Positions 48,593 through 58,549 of a stretch of 64,000 nt of DNA are shown here, one piece after another; within the stretch, counting starts at the first letter, position 1, and each line of letters begins with the position of its first letter. Made by a program: the position numbers and the translations under genes. Source of the stretch: Ananas comosus (lineage: Eukaryota > Streptophyta > Magnoliopsida > Poales > Bromeliaceae); contig NC_033640.1 in NCBI RefSeq assembly GCF_001540865.1, positions 9,744,552-9,808,551 on the forward strand, read 5' to 3'. Under the pieces are notes generated by a model. That model was given only the letters and a program-made list of their open reading frames with translations. It did not search any database and was not told the origin of the DNA.

Positions 48593-48699
48593 GAAAAAAA
48601 AGGAAAAGATAGGAATGTTTTGTTTCCCACCTGTTTTTGTTAGGATTTTTTCAATTAAGTATATTCCATACATATATAATTCGAATATAAGGGTGTTTA

Positions 48700-49400
48700 T
48701 ATAAACGTAACTATTAGGAGTTGAATTCCTTAACCTTCGATCTGGTCAAAGATCTTTCTAGGGAAGCGTGCAAGGATTAGGTACGACTTTACGTGGTGAC
48801 TCTCGAAGTTCGTGCCCTTCGACGGATCAAGCGATTCGGCTGATGAGGGATCGGATTAGCCGGGTTCGAAAGTCTTTACTGTAGAATTGGTTCGGTTGAA
48901 AGAGCCGAATGTATGGAATTCACAGTAGTTTGGGTCGGCTGAAGAGCCGAATGCCTTTATATATTGAAATTAGATTTGAAAATTTGTACAGAAGAGAGTG
49001 TGCTTGTGCGGCATACGGACTCCAGGAATCTATCTTAAAACTACTCCTAAGAAAGAAAGTAAATACGGGAAAAGAAAAAATTACAAGTTGGATTACTCCG
49101 AGGAATGAAAGAAAAATGCGTAGAAATTGAAAGGTCCTCTCCTATTCGCCGGGCAAAAATCCCTCCTTCAGGCATTATTTGCCTATTTATATTCCGCTTA
49201 TTATTGTTTGGTTATGTACGTGATCGGCCACTTTTCTGTTTTCAGGGGCCTACTATAAGCCGATCCTAACCATTCAAAACCAGTTGCGGTTATGCTGTTG
49301 TTCCTTTTTACTCCCCGTGCACAAAATGTAATTAATTCCTGACTTTTATGACTCCCGCTTAAATGGTGCACCAATCTACCACGTGACATCTTATTATTGG
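48700..49400 (-). mobile_element. Possible solo LTR, uncertain
   Basis: On the minus strand, near 49194, GGAATATAAATAGGC is a strong TATA-box-like sequence, and the segment has a different composition (GCCGAAT, GCCGATC and TCGGCTGA words recur) from its neighbours. TG...CA limits could be set at about 48722 and 49387 but no target duplication was found. It might equally be a promoter or an unrelated repeat. Confidence 0.3.
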
Positions 49401-50480
49401 CCTAAGAGTAACACCACTATCTAGTATAATTGATTAACATTTTTTTTTTTTATCATAAAGGATATACTAGCAATATTAGCAGCTTAGAAGTACAACATTT
49501 TGAAGAAGTACAACATTTTGAAGGACTCACAAGAGTATTTCATTAAAAAATGGAAAAAATGAATTCTCTTTTTATGTCTTGAATGGTTCAGTAAAAGGTG
49601 GAGAGAAAAAGGATAAGGCACTATTTGAATAAGTGGAGTTTGACAATGAGATTGATTGTGATAGATATCCCAAAATAAGGGGCTTTATACCTCAATTAAT
49701 ACCAAATTTTCAACTCAAACATTTGTGGGTGGTTAGGAACTTAAATTAGGAGAAAATTCAAAATTATGACTCTATAATCTGAAGTAATTAGCTGAGGGGC
49801 TGTTTGGTTCCTCGAAAATTTGAAAAGGTTTTTTTTTTTGGAAAACAAAAGGGTATTCAGGAAAAATACTTTGCTCCTAATTTTTTTTTCTTTTTGATAA
49901 AATATTCGGAAAATGAAAAGAAGACTTTTTCATAAAATTTGAAAAATAAATTAAAAAAAAACTATTTTTTCTGCGAACCTAATGGACTAAAAATATTTTT
50001 TCAAGCAGAAAATTATTTTCAAAAATATTTTTTCAAAAAACTAAATTGCTTTATTAATTAGAAATGGTTCGTGAGATTCTCGAAGCTTCTAATTCCACCA
50101 CCACAGATTATAAAAAAAAAAATTAAATAGAACTTTTTAAATTTAAGAACCAAACTCAAGGAAAAGGTCAAATAGGGCATTGTGGTTATCGAACTAATTA
50201 TTAAACTAATTAAACAAAATGTGACAAAATATACATGGCTATAATTAAAAGAAGAACTTTTCATTTGGGTCCCTCATGTTTACATAATTTTATATTTTTC
50301 ACTTGCAACAAGTCCACCTTAAAGGCCAACCGAAAGGTGAATTATTAAATATGATATGCACACTTGATGTAGTTTTGTAATGGTTGTGTCACTTTTCCTG
50401 AAAGGGATAAGATATAAATACTTTTTTTTATGTATCATTGCACGCATTTCTCCTACTAACTTAAAAAATATAAATTAAAG
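49401..50480. other. Gene-free spacer with a GGGGCTGTTTGGTT-type MITE fragment
   Basis: At 49798 GGGGCTGTTTGGTTCCTCG starts a segment with AGAAGACTTTTTCATAAAAT, like the repeat inside the MDH leader intron (25858-26000, GGGGTGTTTGGTTG, AGAAGACTTTTTCATGAAAT). The right end is unclear. No genes. Confidence 0.45.
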
Positions 50481-51675
50481 GCTAAATTATAGAAAAATTT
50501 TCGGCCAATATCTCTTTTTTTATTTGTTCTCTCATATCATTTAAAACCTATACTTACTTTCTTGAAAAGTCAAAAACGTTTACAGGAGGATACGGTGTTA
50601 ATTGTGATAGTGAAATCGCCAAATTATCCCTAACCACCTTCGTCCCCAATCTTGCTCGGCCGTTGTCTCTCCTCTTCCGTTCTTCGCGTCTCGCTCAACC
50701 GCAGCTTCGACTCCATGTCCTCCATCTGCTCTCCCGCTCCTCCTGCACTGTAATGACCACGACCCGACCCGCTAGCAACAATAACTTGTTGCGTCCGAAC
50801 CACCGGTACAAAATGCTTAAGCCGAGTTATTATTACTAGCGTGTAGGTCTCATATAAACTGATAGGAATCAGTATCCCATCCGATCTGGGACTATTGGGG
50901 GCGTTACAAACTCCCCCGTTTAGACCCTGACGTTCTCGTCGGGTCCAAACCAGATTACAAACAGACAGATCAGGACCATTACCAAGCGATGTGAGATTCT
51001 AGAGGTGGCTCCTACGGGTTCAAGAGGTGGCTCCCACCAAATCCGTTGGTGTAGCACTTTGTCCTGCATAGCACTTAGTTCTCACACTTCCGGCTGGTAA
51101 CCTGGCTCTGATACTAATTGCAACGACCACGATCCAACCCGCTAGCAACAAAAACTCGTTGAGCCCGAACCACCGGCCCAAAATACTTAAGCCGAGTTAT
51201 TATTACTAGCGTGTAGGTCTCATATAAACTGATAGGAATCAGTATCCCATCCGATCTGGGACTATTGGGGACGTTACATGCACCCTCATCGTCCCCCCAT
51301 TTCGATGACGGTCGAAGGAGATTGGATTGGGTATGGACGGAGAGGTGGGCGATGGCAAGACGGTGAAGGAGCGTGAGAGCGTGTGTGTGGGCGCGAATGG
51401 AGAGATGGGTGAAGGCGAGGCGGCAGAGGAGTAGGGCGAAGCGGCGTGGGCGGCGAAGGAGGCGACAATATTAAGAGGAGGTGGTTGAGAATATTTTTGA
51501 TATAAAAAATATATAATAATATAATATAAACGAAATTCTGATGGAATACTAACGGCATGCAGGAGCCAAAATGAACATTTTTTATTTTTCAAATGAACAA
51601 AATATAGATTTTTAAACGACAGAAGAAAAAAATAAAAAAGAGGATACCGACAATAAAATTTTTTGTAATTTAGTC
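50481..51675. mobile_element. Foldback element carrying an inserted TRIM
   Basis: GCTAAATTATAGAAAAATTT and TCGGCCAATATCTC at the left pair with GAGGATACCGACAATAAAA and TTTTTTGTAATTTAGTC at the right. Inside the arms are G+C-rich, pyrimidine-rich (left) and purine-rich (right) stretches. Without the TRIM the element would be about 0.66 kb. Minus-strand open frames here are by-products of these biased arms. Confidence 0.65.
50749..51278 (-). mobile_element. Intact TRIM (terminal-repeat retrotransposon in miniature), 530 bp
   Basis: Two 160-bp direct terminal repeats (50749-50908 and 51119-51278), each starting TG and ending CA, are flanked by the 5-bp target duplication TGCAC (50744-50748 and 51279-51283). 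In minus-strand orientation, the right LTR is followed by ATTAGTATCAGAGCCAGG, matching an initiator-Met-tRNA primer-binding site. The left LTR is preceded by CTAAACGGGGGAGTT, a polypurine-tract-like sequence. The 210-bp interior has no coding capacity, so mobility would depend on proteins from another element. The LTRs differ at only a handful of positions, so the insertion is not ancient. Confidence 0.92.
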
Positions 51676-52726
51676 TAAATTAAAATATATATTTTCTCTA
51701 CTCTGAAAAACACTAAATTGAACAACTGAACTATGAACTTTTAAGTAACTAAGCTTTTCAAAAAGTTTCACCTTATTCGCCTCAATCTCAATTTGTCACT
51801 AGAGATGTAGTAAACTTTAACTTTTTATTTTTGATTGGATCATGGAGAAATTAGTCGGTTAATTTTTCTGAGATGATACATCAGTTGAATCAGCTATCGT
51901 GCTTCATCATAGTTTTATAGAAAAACTCGACAATAAATCATCAAATAACTTAGGTTTAGTTTGGTATTGAAATCTATCTAACGTTATTAGATAAAATAAA
52001 GTTGAGCAAAAAATATATAGGGATATGCTTCTGCGTTCTCCGATAGGATCACAGAAAATATATTATAACTGACTCATCGCAATATGCGGAACGCAATATT
52101 ATGTATAAAAATAAACAGAATATTTTTTCAACGTATTTTCTCACCGCACGTAACGCATAATCCCAAACGAAGCCTTAGTTGAAACAATAATTAAAAATCC
52201 AATAATTAGTTGAAAATTTTTATTATCTTAAGTTTTTCGTTCGGAGCTAAACATATTTTGACCGACCTAATAACATTTTTCAATATTATTATCATATATT
52301 TTATCCCAAAAATTATTATTTATTTTGAAAATTAGATGTGTTTTGAATCTTGCTACACGAAAATAGTAAATATATATATACACTATAAATTATAAATATT
52401 TAATAAAAAGAAGAGCTTATGTGATATGTGTAGTGTAGAAAATTTCTATATCCTAAAATATAAACTATGCTAGTTGATTAGTATCATATATTTTATCCTA
52501 AAAATATATTATCTGTTTTGAAAATTAGTCGTATTATCTTTCTAGTGTTTGAATATTGCTACACACAAAAACAATAAATATACACATCGTAAACTATAAA
52601 TATTTAATAAAAAAATTATGTAAAGTACTAAATATGCCAAATATATTGGTAGCTGACTAGGACTGAAAAAGGTCTTTTCTCACCCCTTTTTGTCTTTTTT
52701 TTTTTTTTTTTTGGAAAAACTTCAAA
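51676..52726. other. Gene-free AT-rich spacer
   Basis: Two similar segments at about 52290-52400 and 52480-52600 share the order ATCATATATTTTATCC, AAAATTAG, TTGCTACACA, AATAAATATA, ATAAATATTTAATAAAA, so there is an old local duplication. No genes. Confidence 0.45.
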
Positions 52727-53043
52727 TATCCCCCGTGGTTTCGTATTTTCTCACTTTAGTATCCTGATCCTGTGGTTTCACATTTTCTCACTTTAGTACC
52801 ATGTGGTTTAATATTTTATTAAATTATATATCCCGAAATGGATAATAAAAAAAAAAAATTGAAACCACAGGGTACTAACTTGATATAAAAATAAAACCAC
52901 AGGGTACTAACTTGATACACTTGAAACCACAGGATACTAAAGTGAGAAAGTGCGAAACTACAAGATACTAACTTGATACACTTTAAACCATAGAGTACTA
53001 AAGTGAAAAAGTGCGAAACCACAAGGAGGTATTTAAAGTTTTC
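52727..53043. mobile_element. Foldback element, family P (copy 3 of 3)
   Basis: The left arm reads CCCGTGGTTTCGTATTTTCTCA. The right arm reads GAAAAAGTGCGAAACCACAA and is multiplied: GAAACCACAGGGTACTAACT-type phrases recur four times between 52860 and 53000. So this copy has an internally amplified right arm. Confidence 0.7.
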
Positions 53044-53069
53044 CCTTTTTTCTTTTTGTTACACGAAGC

Positions 53070-54080
53070 TGAAAATGTCAACGGATCGAATTCGGAGCGG
53101 ATTTTAAAAAATTCGAACCCGAACCCGGCTCCAAACCAAAAATCCGAAATCGAATCCGCATCCGACAGATTTTAAAAACTTGTACCCAAATCTGGATCCG
53201 ACCACAAATTCGAAATTCGAATTCGAAACAATTATTGCTCTTTTCAATATTTCAAAATATATTATATTAAATCTAAATTATGAAAATACAAATTTAGATA
53301 TAAGGGCGTGTTTGGTTTGAAGTCGGAGTCGGAATCGAAATCGAAAACCAAATAAACTGGAATCGGAATCGGAATGACTTATTACCTAATTCTATTTGGT
53401 TCATCACCTGAATCGGAATCGGAATAAATCATTTTTATTGTCGGTGTTTGGTTCAGATGGATATAAAAACGTAATCAAATTAATATACTAACATTATCTT
53501 TATAATATATTAATTTAAATTCAAATTCATAAGTTAAATTCAAATTCAAATTTAATTTAAATTCAAATTCATAAGTTAAATTCGAAATACTTGATTAAAT
53601 TTTAATTTTTAATTTAAGTTCAAATTAAAATTCAAAATTATATATTTAATTTTTAAATTTTAACTCATATTTTAATTAAAAAAGTTTAAAAGATAAATTT
53701 AATCCGAATAAATATTCATTCCGTCAGGATTCAACTTTCAATCCGACCTTCTAGGCCGGATTGAAAAAAGGGGTGATCGAGCGATTTCCATTTCACTTGA
53801 GAATCAAAATCGGAATGAAACTCCCACGTACCAAACACCCACAAACGAATTCACTCATTCCCACCCCGATTCCATGGTAAAAAAGAAGCGAACCAAACAC
53901 GTCCTAACATCCAACATATTAAATATAATGTAAAATAAAGTCGACTTCGAATCGAATGCAGTCAAAATTCATAACCATCAGTTTATTTTTTTTTATATCT
54001 ATGTTTAAATTCATATCTCGAATAAATCTGTTAGTATTCGAGTTCGGATAAAATTTTGGATAATCATATCCAACGACGTT
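53070..54080. mobile_element. Old hAT-type MITE interrupted by a Harbinger MITE
   Basis: The left end TGTCAACGGATCGAATTCGG and the right end GAGTTCGGATAAAATTTTGG resemble the cleaner element at 62290-62540. The middle holds the 601-bp insertion at 53304-53904. Tips and target duplication are eroded. Confidence 0.55.
53304..53904. mobile_element. PIF/Harbinger (Tourist-like) MITE, 601 bp
   Basis: The inverted tips GGGCGTGTTTGGTT and AACCAAACACGTCC are flanked by TAA on both sides (53301-53303 and 53905-53907), the usual 3-bp target. The subterminal AATCGGAATCGGAAT and GATTCCATG phrases are complementary. No transposase is encoded. It is nested in the hAT-type MITE around it. Confidence 0.82.
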
Positions 54081-54271
54081 TTTGTACATGGCGATAGATT
54101 TGAGGAGGGAGGAGGAATCAAAAAATGGTCTCTCGTGGCCCCACAACGCCGAAGCTTGTGGCTCCCAATTGCTGACGTGGCACACTCTCTTCTCTCCCTT
54201 CCAGAAATTTAGAGCCTGCACCATGTGTATTTGTGCACTTCATGCACCGCACTCATTTGACCTTTTAATTA

Positions 54272-55130
54272 GGGGCAATTGTTTATATAGTGCTGAAAAG
54301 TTTTGACTTTCTGATTTACCTTTTTTAGAAAATTAATATTGAAAATATTTTTTTTTACGTTCCAACCTATTTCAAATATATTCGTAGAGTTAAATTCTGT
54401 TAATGAATTATTAGCAATATATTCGTAGAGTTAAATTCCTGTCGCCACGTCGCGAAACCAACGCTTGATCCTCCTGGCTGCGACTTGGTGGGTAATCTGG
54501 ACAGATAGAAATAACTCTATTTTCAATGGAAAGCCGCCCACAGTTTTCTGGGTCTCTTGAACGCCTCAAAGCTCTGATAAGCACTTGGAGTACATTGCTT
54601 TGACGCCCTCACATACCTCTCCTTTTTTTTTTTCTTTTTCAGTTTTCTTTTTTCACCTTTTTGCTGCTTACTCGGAGGCCTAAGCTGCCTCCAACTTGTA
54701 TGCCCAGTTCATTAGACTTAATGAATGAAGCAGGTAGCTTGCTACCTATTTCTCAAAAAAAAAAAGAATTATTAGCAATAGTTGTTATATGTATAAAATT
54801 ACGATTTTATCTTTTCAAATATACCTCTCCATCATTATCGACTTTTTCTATTCAATTAGGAGTACAAAAAATATTTTAACTTTTGGTTTTTTCAAATATT
54901 TTCTTCTACCATTACCAATATTCTTATTTGTCCTTAAGGATAAAAGAGGCATTTTAATTTTTTTAAACTCTAATAGATAAATAACTCTCATTTAACTCAA
55001 ATTAATTTAACGGGTGGTAACTGCAGGAGTATTTTGGAATAACGGAGGAACATTTGATAAGTATATTTGAAAGAAAAAAAAAATAAATGAGATATTTTTG
55101 AAGTTTTGAGAGTTATATAGGCAATTATTT
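54272..55130. mobile_element. Second copy of the GGGGCAATT MITE, interrupted by a LINE
   Basis: It starts GGGGCAATTGTTTATATAG and ends TATATAGGCAATTATTT, with the same internal phrases as 6444-6908 (TTTCTGATTTACC, AATATTGAAAATAT, AACTGCAGGAGTATTTTGGAATAACGG against AACTGCGGGGATATTTTG). Flanks TTTTAATTA and TTTTAACTA are a one-mismatch 9-bp duplication. Without the LINE it is about 0.5 kb, matching the first copy. Confidence 0.75.
54420..54765 (+). mobile_element. 5'-truncated LINE with 15-bp target duplication
   Basis: GAATTATTAGCAATA is repeated exactly at 54405-54419 and 54766-54780, and the insert ends in poly(A) (54755-54765). At 54440-54550 one frame reads LAATWWVIWTDRNNSIFNG, the typical W..W..RN..IF zinc-ribbon-like end of plant L1 ORF2, then stop. 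The 3' tail (AATGAATGAAGCAGGTAGC) matches 33009-33349. The first 19 bases after the duplication copy target sequence found 41 bp upstream (ATATTCGTAGAGTTAAATTC at 54378-54397 and 54419-54438). Confidence 0.88.
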
Positions 55131-55750
55131 CTTTTAACTATTAGTTTCATAAACTATTTCCTGAAAAAAAAAAAAACTCTCTCTCTTTTTCTCTCTCTCT
55201 CTCTCTCTCTCTCAATAACTCTATAAAAAAATATAATAACACCATAAAAAAAAATTTTGAATAGTATTTTAATATAAAATTACTATATTACTCCCTATTA
55301 AAATTTTAATTATTATGTACAGTATATATATATATTTCTATTGTAAAAGAATATGGTAGCTTAATAAATGAACATATCATAAATTTTAAAAATTTATTAA
55401 TTCGCATCAAACAATTTCTAATTTTTTTTCTATCTGTACGACACTAGCATGATTTCTTTAAAATTTATTTAGCACAAAAAAAGTAAAATACACACGAGCA
55501 GCTTGCTCTTCATCACATTTAATATTCACATTTAATATCAAATAGTGGTTGACCCAAAAAAAAGCCCTAAAAATAAATGGTAGAGAATAATGATATTATT
55601 AAATTTTATTTTGAAAATTTTATTATAGGATTTTACTAGTGCTGTGCACCTTATGCACCCGGTGCATGCAATGATATCTAATGCTTTTTTATATTTTTCT
55701 ATAAAATAAAATGGGAGAGAGAGGAGGAGGAACCACAACCAGTGGAATCT

Positions 55751-55778
<28 letters not shown>
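55131..55778. promoter_or_regulatory. Upstream region of the Dof gene
   Basis: AT-rich, with a (TC)n run at about 55190-55213. A (GA)n run at 55751-55778 touches the start codon and so lies in the 5' leader. A short palindromic-looking GTGCACCTTATGCACCCGGTGCATGCA lies near 55643. No TATA box can be chosen with confidence. Confidence 0.4.
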
Positions 55779-55784
<6 letters not shown>

Positions 55785-57807
55785 GAGAGAAGAGACCAAG
55801 CAATTAAGCTATTTGGAAAAATGATTCCTTTGCAGGGGAGTGGGGAGGATTCAATTGGTGCAGGAGAAGAGGAGAACAAGGTGAATTTAATTGATATTTT
55901 TAATGGTTTTTTTTTTTTGTAATTCTTTTTTTTGTTTTTATTGGATTTAGATATCATTAAAGAAGGCCAATTTTGAGGTTTGGATGGGTGTTTTTGTTGA
56001 ATAAATTTGATGTTTTGATGTTTATATAGGGAAAAGGAGAAAAAAAAAATGCAATTTTTGGTTAATTTAAATGATGGATTCACTAAATTATCCATTGGAT
56101 AATTAATGGTGTTTTTTTTGGTAATCTTAGTTTAATTGGATTGTGATGTTTTGTGGATTTAAAAAAATTTTGGAGGATATTGGGTTGGTTAATTTGTGTT
56201 GAATTTTGTGAATTTTCTATAAATTTTGTTTTTTTTATTCTTTTTTTTTTTGTAACTTTAGGCATGTTAATTTCACTGCCTTGTGTAGAAAAAGTGGATA
56301 ATTAATGAGGACAAAGTAAATGGTATTTATTAGGGAAAAAAAATAAATGGTCTTAAGACTGTTTCCAGAAATAATTTATTGTTTTTTTATCAACAAAAAA
56401 TGGTAATTGGTGTTTTTTTATGAAATAATCATGTTCCATTTTGGATTATTATACTTTAGGATTACTTTAATTTCCACTATTTGTTGCTATTACCTGGATT
56501 TATATGTTTATAATATTCAAAGGCATTACCAAATTAAGCACAATTTAAGCTAAGTTTTAGTGAATAATTAATTACTGTGCTATCTCAGACCTTACAAAAG
56601 TGTTCCTATTTTCAGTGGAAACATTTTTTTTTATTTTATTTTTATGTTGATTCTTAATCTCTCTTAATTAGATGTAGCATTAACAGTGATCCTCATGAAA
56701 AAAAAAAAAGATGAAAAATTTTGAATTTCTTAATATAAATTTTGAAATACAAATTATTTACAGTTGCAGCAGCGTGTTCCGGAGAAACAACTTGCAGTTC
56801 AATCCATTTCCCTGGAAAAAATTGACCCCCTCATTCCACCACCTACAAAATCCGAAAACGGCGCGAAACCCGAAGCGAAAGAAGCGGAAAACGAAAAACA
56901 GAGAAAACCGAACGGCGATCAGGACGAAGAGACGGCGGCGAGAAAGCCCGACAAGATCGTCCCGTGCCCGCGGTGCGACAGTCTGGACACGAAATTCTGC
57001 TACTTCAACAACTACAACGTCAGCCAGCCGCGCCACTTCTGCAAGAACTGCCAGCGGTACTGGACCGCCGGCGGGTCCCTCCGCAACGTGCCCGTCGGCG
57101 CAGGCCGCCGCAAGACCAACAAGTCCTCCCCATGCTTCCGGGGCGTGAATTTGAATCCTGCACATCCTACTGCCGTCCTCAGCTTCGGGTCGGACTTGCC
57201 TTTGTGCGAGTCCATGGCCTCGGTTCTGAATCTCGAGAGCTGCGAGGATCAGAACTCGAGCCAATCTTCGATGACCGGCTCGAGCTCGACTACTGACGAC
57301 GGCACAGGAACTGCTTCTGCTGCTGCTGCTGCAGTTGTAGCTCAAATTCCTTGTGTGAATGGATTCCCCTGGGCTTATCCTACAAGCCCTGCTTCTGCTT
57401 CTGCTTCTGCTTCTGCTTTTGCTTTTCCACTTTACTACCCTGCAGTGGCCTACTGGGGCTACACTGTTCCATTGCACCCTCCACAACACAACTCTCCTGC
57501 TCTGGGCAAGCATTCAAGGGAAGGGGACAAGTTGGACGACACCGACTCGGAGAAAACCTGCGAGGAGAAGCGGTTTTGGATACCGAAAACGCTGAGGATC
57601 GACGACCCCGCGGCGGCCGCGAGGAGCTCTATTTGGGCGACAATCGGCTTCAAGAACGAAAAGTCTAGCGCGGTGTGCGGCGGCGGGCTTTTCAAACCGT
57701 TCCGGTCGAAAGACGACTGCAAGAAAAGCACTTCTGAGAGGCCCCAAGTGTTGCAGGCAAATCCTGCGGCATTCGCTAGGTCGATGAACTTCCGCGAAAG
57801 CTCGTAG
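55779..57807 (+). CDS. CDF: Cycling Dof factor (CDF-type Dof zinc-finger transcription factor); 2 exons
   Basis: Exons 55779-55880 and 56764-57807 join in frame (AAG | TTG) across a GT-AG intron of 883 bp, giving 381 aa. Exon 1 encodes the CDF amino-terminal motif IKLFGKMIP (9-17). The Dof finger has Cys102, Cys105, Cys127 and Cys130 in the C-x2-C-x21-C-x2-C pattern, followed by [23 protein letters not shown]. The C-terminal CDF motifs are [13 protein letters not shown] (304-316), SSIWATIGF and [12 protein letters not shown] (366-377). CDFs bind AAAG (CTTT) sites, repress CONSTANS/FT-type flowering genes in the morning and are degraded through FKF1-GIGANTEA; the WIPKTLRI region is the family's conserved segment linked to that control. 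A Ser-Ala repeat (about 240-248) is unusual but harmless. An alternative acceptor six bases downstream would remove two residues. Confidence 0.93.
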
Positions 57808-58249
57808 GGAAGCAGATACAGTTATAGCTAAATATCTTTTTGTATATATATATATATATATATATATATTGAGAGTGGATATATATTTAACTGATGATTT
57901 AGGTTTGACACAGCTGAGATTGTGTTAAGTGTAGTAGTGGTGAGTTTAATTAGCTTTGTATATATACATAAATATTATATGTTTGTGTATGGAAATTGGG
58001 AGGAAGAAACAAGGGAGAGGAGAGGCGTAGATAGAGAAGGAGAGAGTATTAATGAGATTAGATTATGAGATTTTCAATTGTAGCAAGAGAACTCTGATTT
58101 GTGAAGTTCTAAAGAGTGTTGCATGCTTCTTCTGGTGGTAGACAAATGATTCATCATAGTTTTTCTTTCTCCTTGTTTGGTTGTTTTCCTTCTTGTGGAG
58201 AAAGATGTTTCGCAGGTATATCTTAAATGAGATATTTGAGTCTTCAATT
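57808..58249. other. 3' UTR and flank of the Dof gene
   Basis: T-rich after the stop with a (TA)n run at 57845-57868. No separate gene. Confidence 0.4.
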
Positions 58250-58541
58250 TAGGGCTGCGAACGGGACAGATCCAGAAATGAGAGGGAACCCCCACATCCC
58301 ACTCCGTTTTCTTGATGGGTTGGAACGGAATACGGATTTATGATGGACTAAATTTTATTCTATTTTTAACTTATATTTTTTCTGGATTAGATGGACCGGG
58401 ACGGATGAAAGGGACTCCATTTCTTAGCGGAACGGAATAGATTCGGGATATATTATTTTTCTTTTCTTATTTTTGGCTTCACTTACCGTAGAGACGGATC
58501 GAATTGGGGTCTCCACCTACCCAAATCCATCTGCATCTCTA
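58250..58541. mobile_element. hAT-type MITE, 292 bp, with 8-bp target duplication
   Basis: TAGGGCTGCGAACGGG at the left and CCATCTGCATCTCTA at the right form imperfect inverted ends of the TAGRG type. CTTCAATT is duplicated exactly at 58242-58249 and 58542-58549 (8 bp, diagnostic of hAT). Interior words such as GGAACGGAAT are repeated. Non-coding. Confidence 0.88.
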
Positions 58542-58549
58542 CTTCAATT

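Noticed and set aside
51239..51592. Minus-strand 117-codon Pro/Ser-rich frame
   Set aside because: Lies across the TRIM LTR and the biased purine arm of a foldback element; no domain.
56758..57513. 251-codon minus-strand open frame
   Set aside because: It is the antisense shadow of the Dof coding exon; the plus strand has the Dof finger and all CDF motifs.
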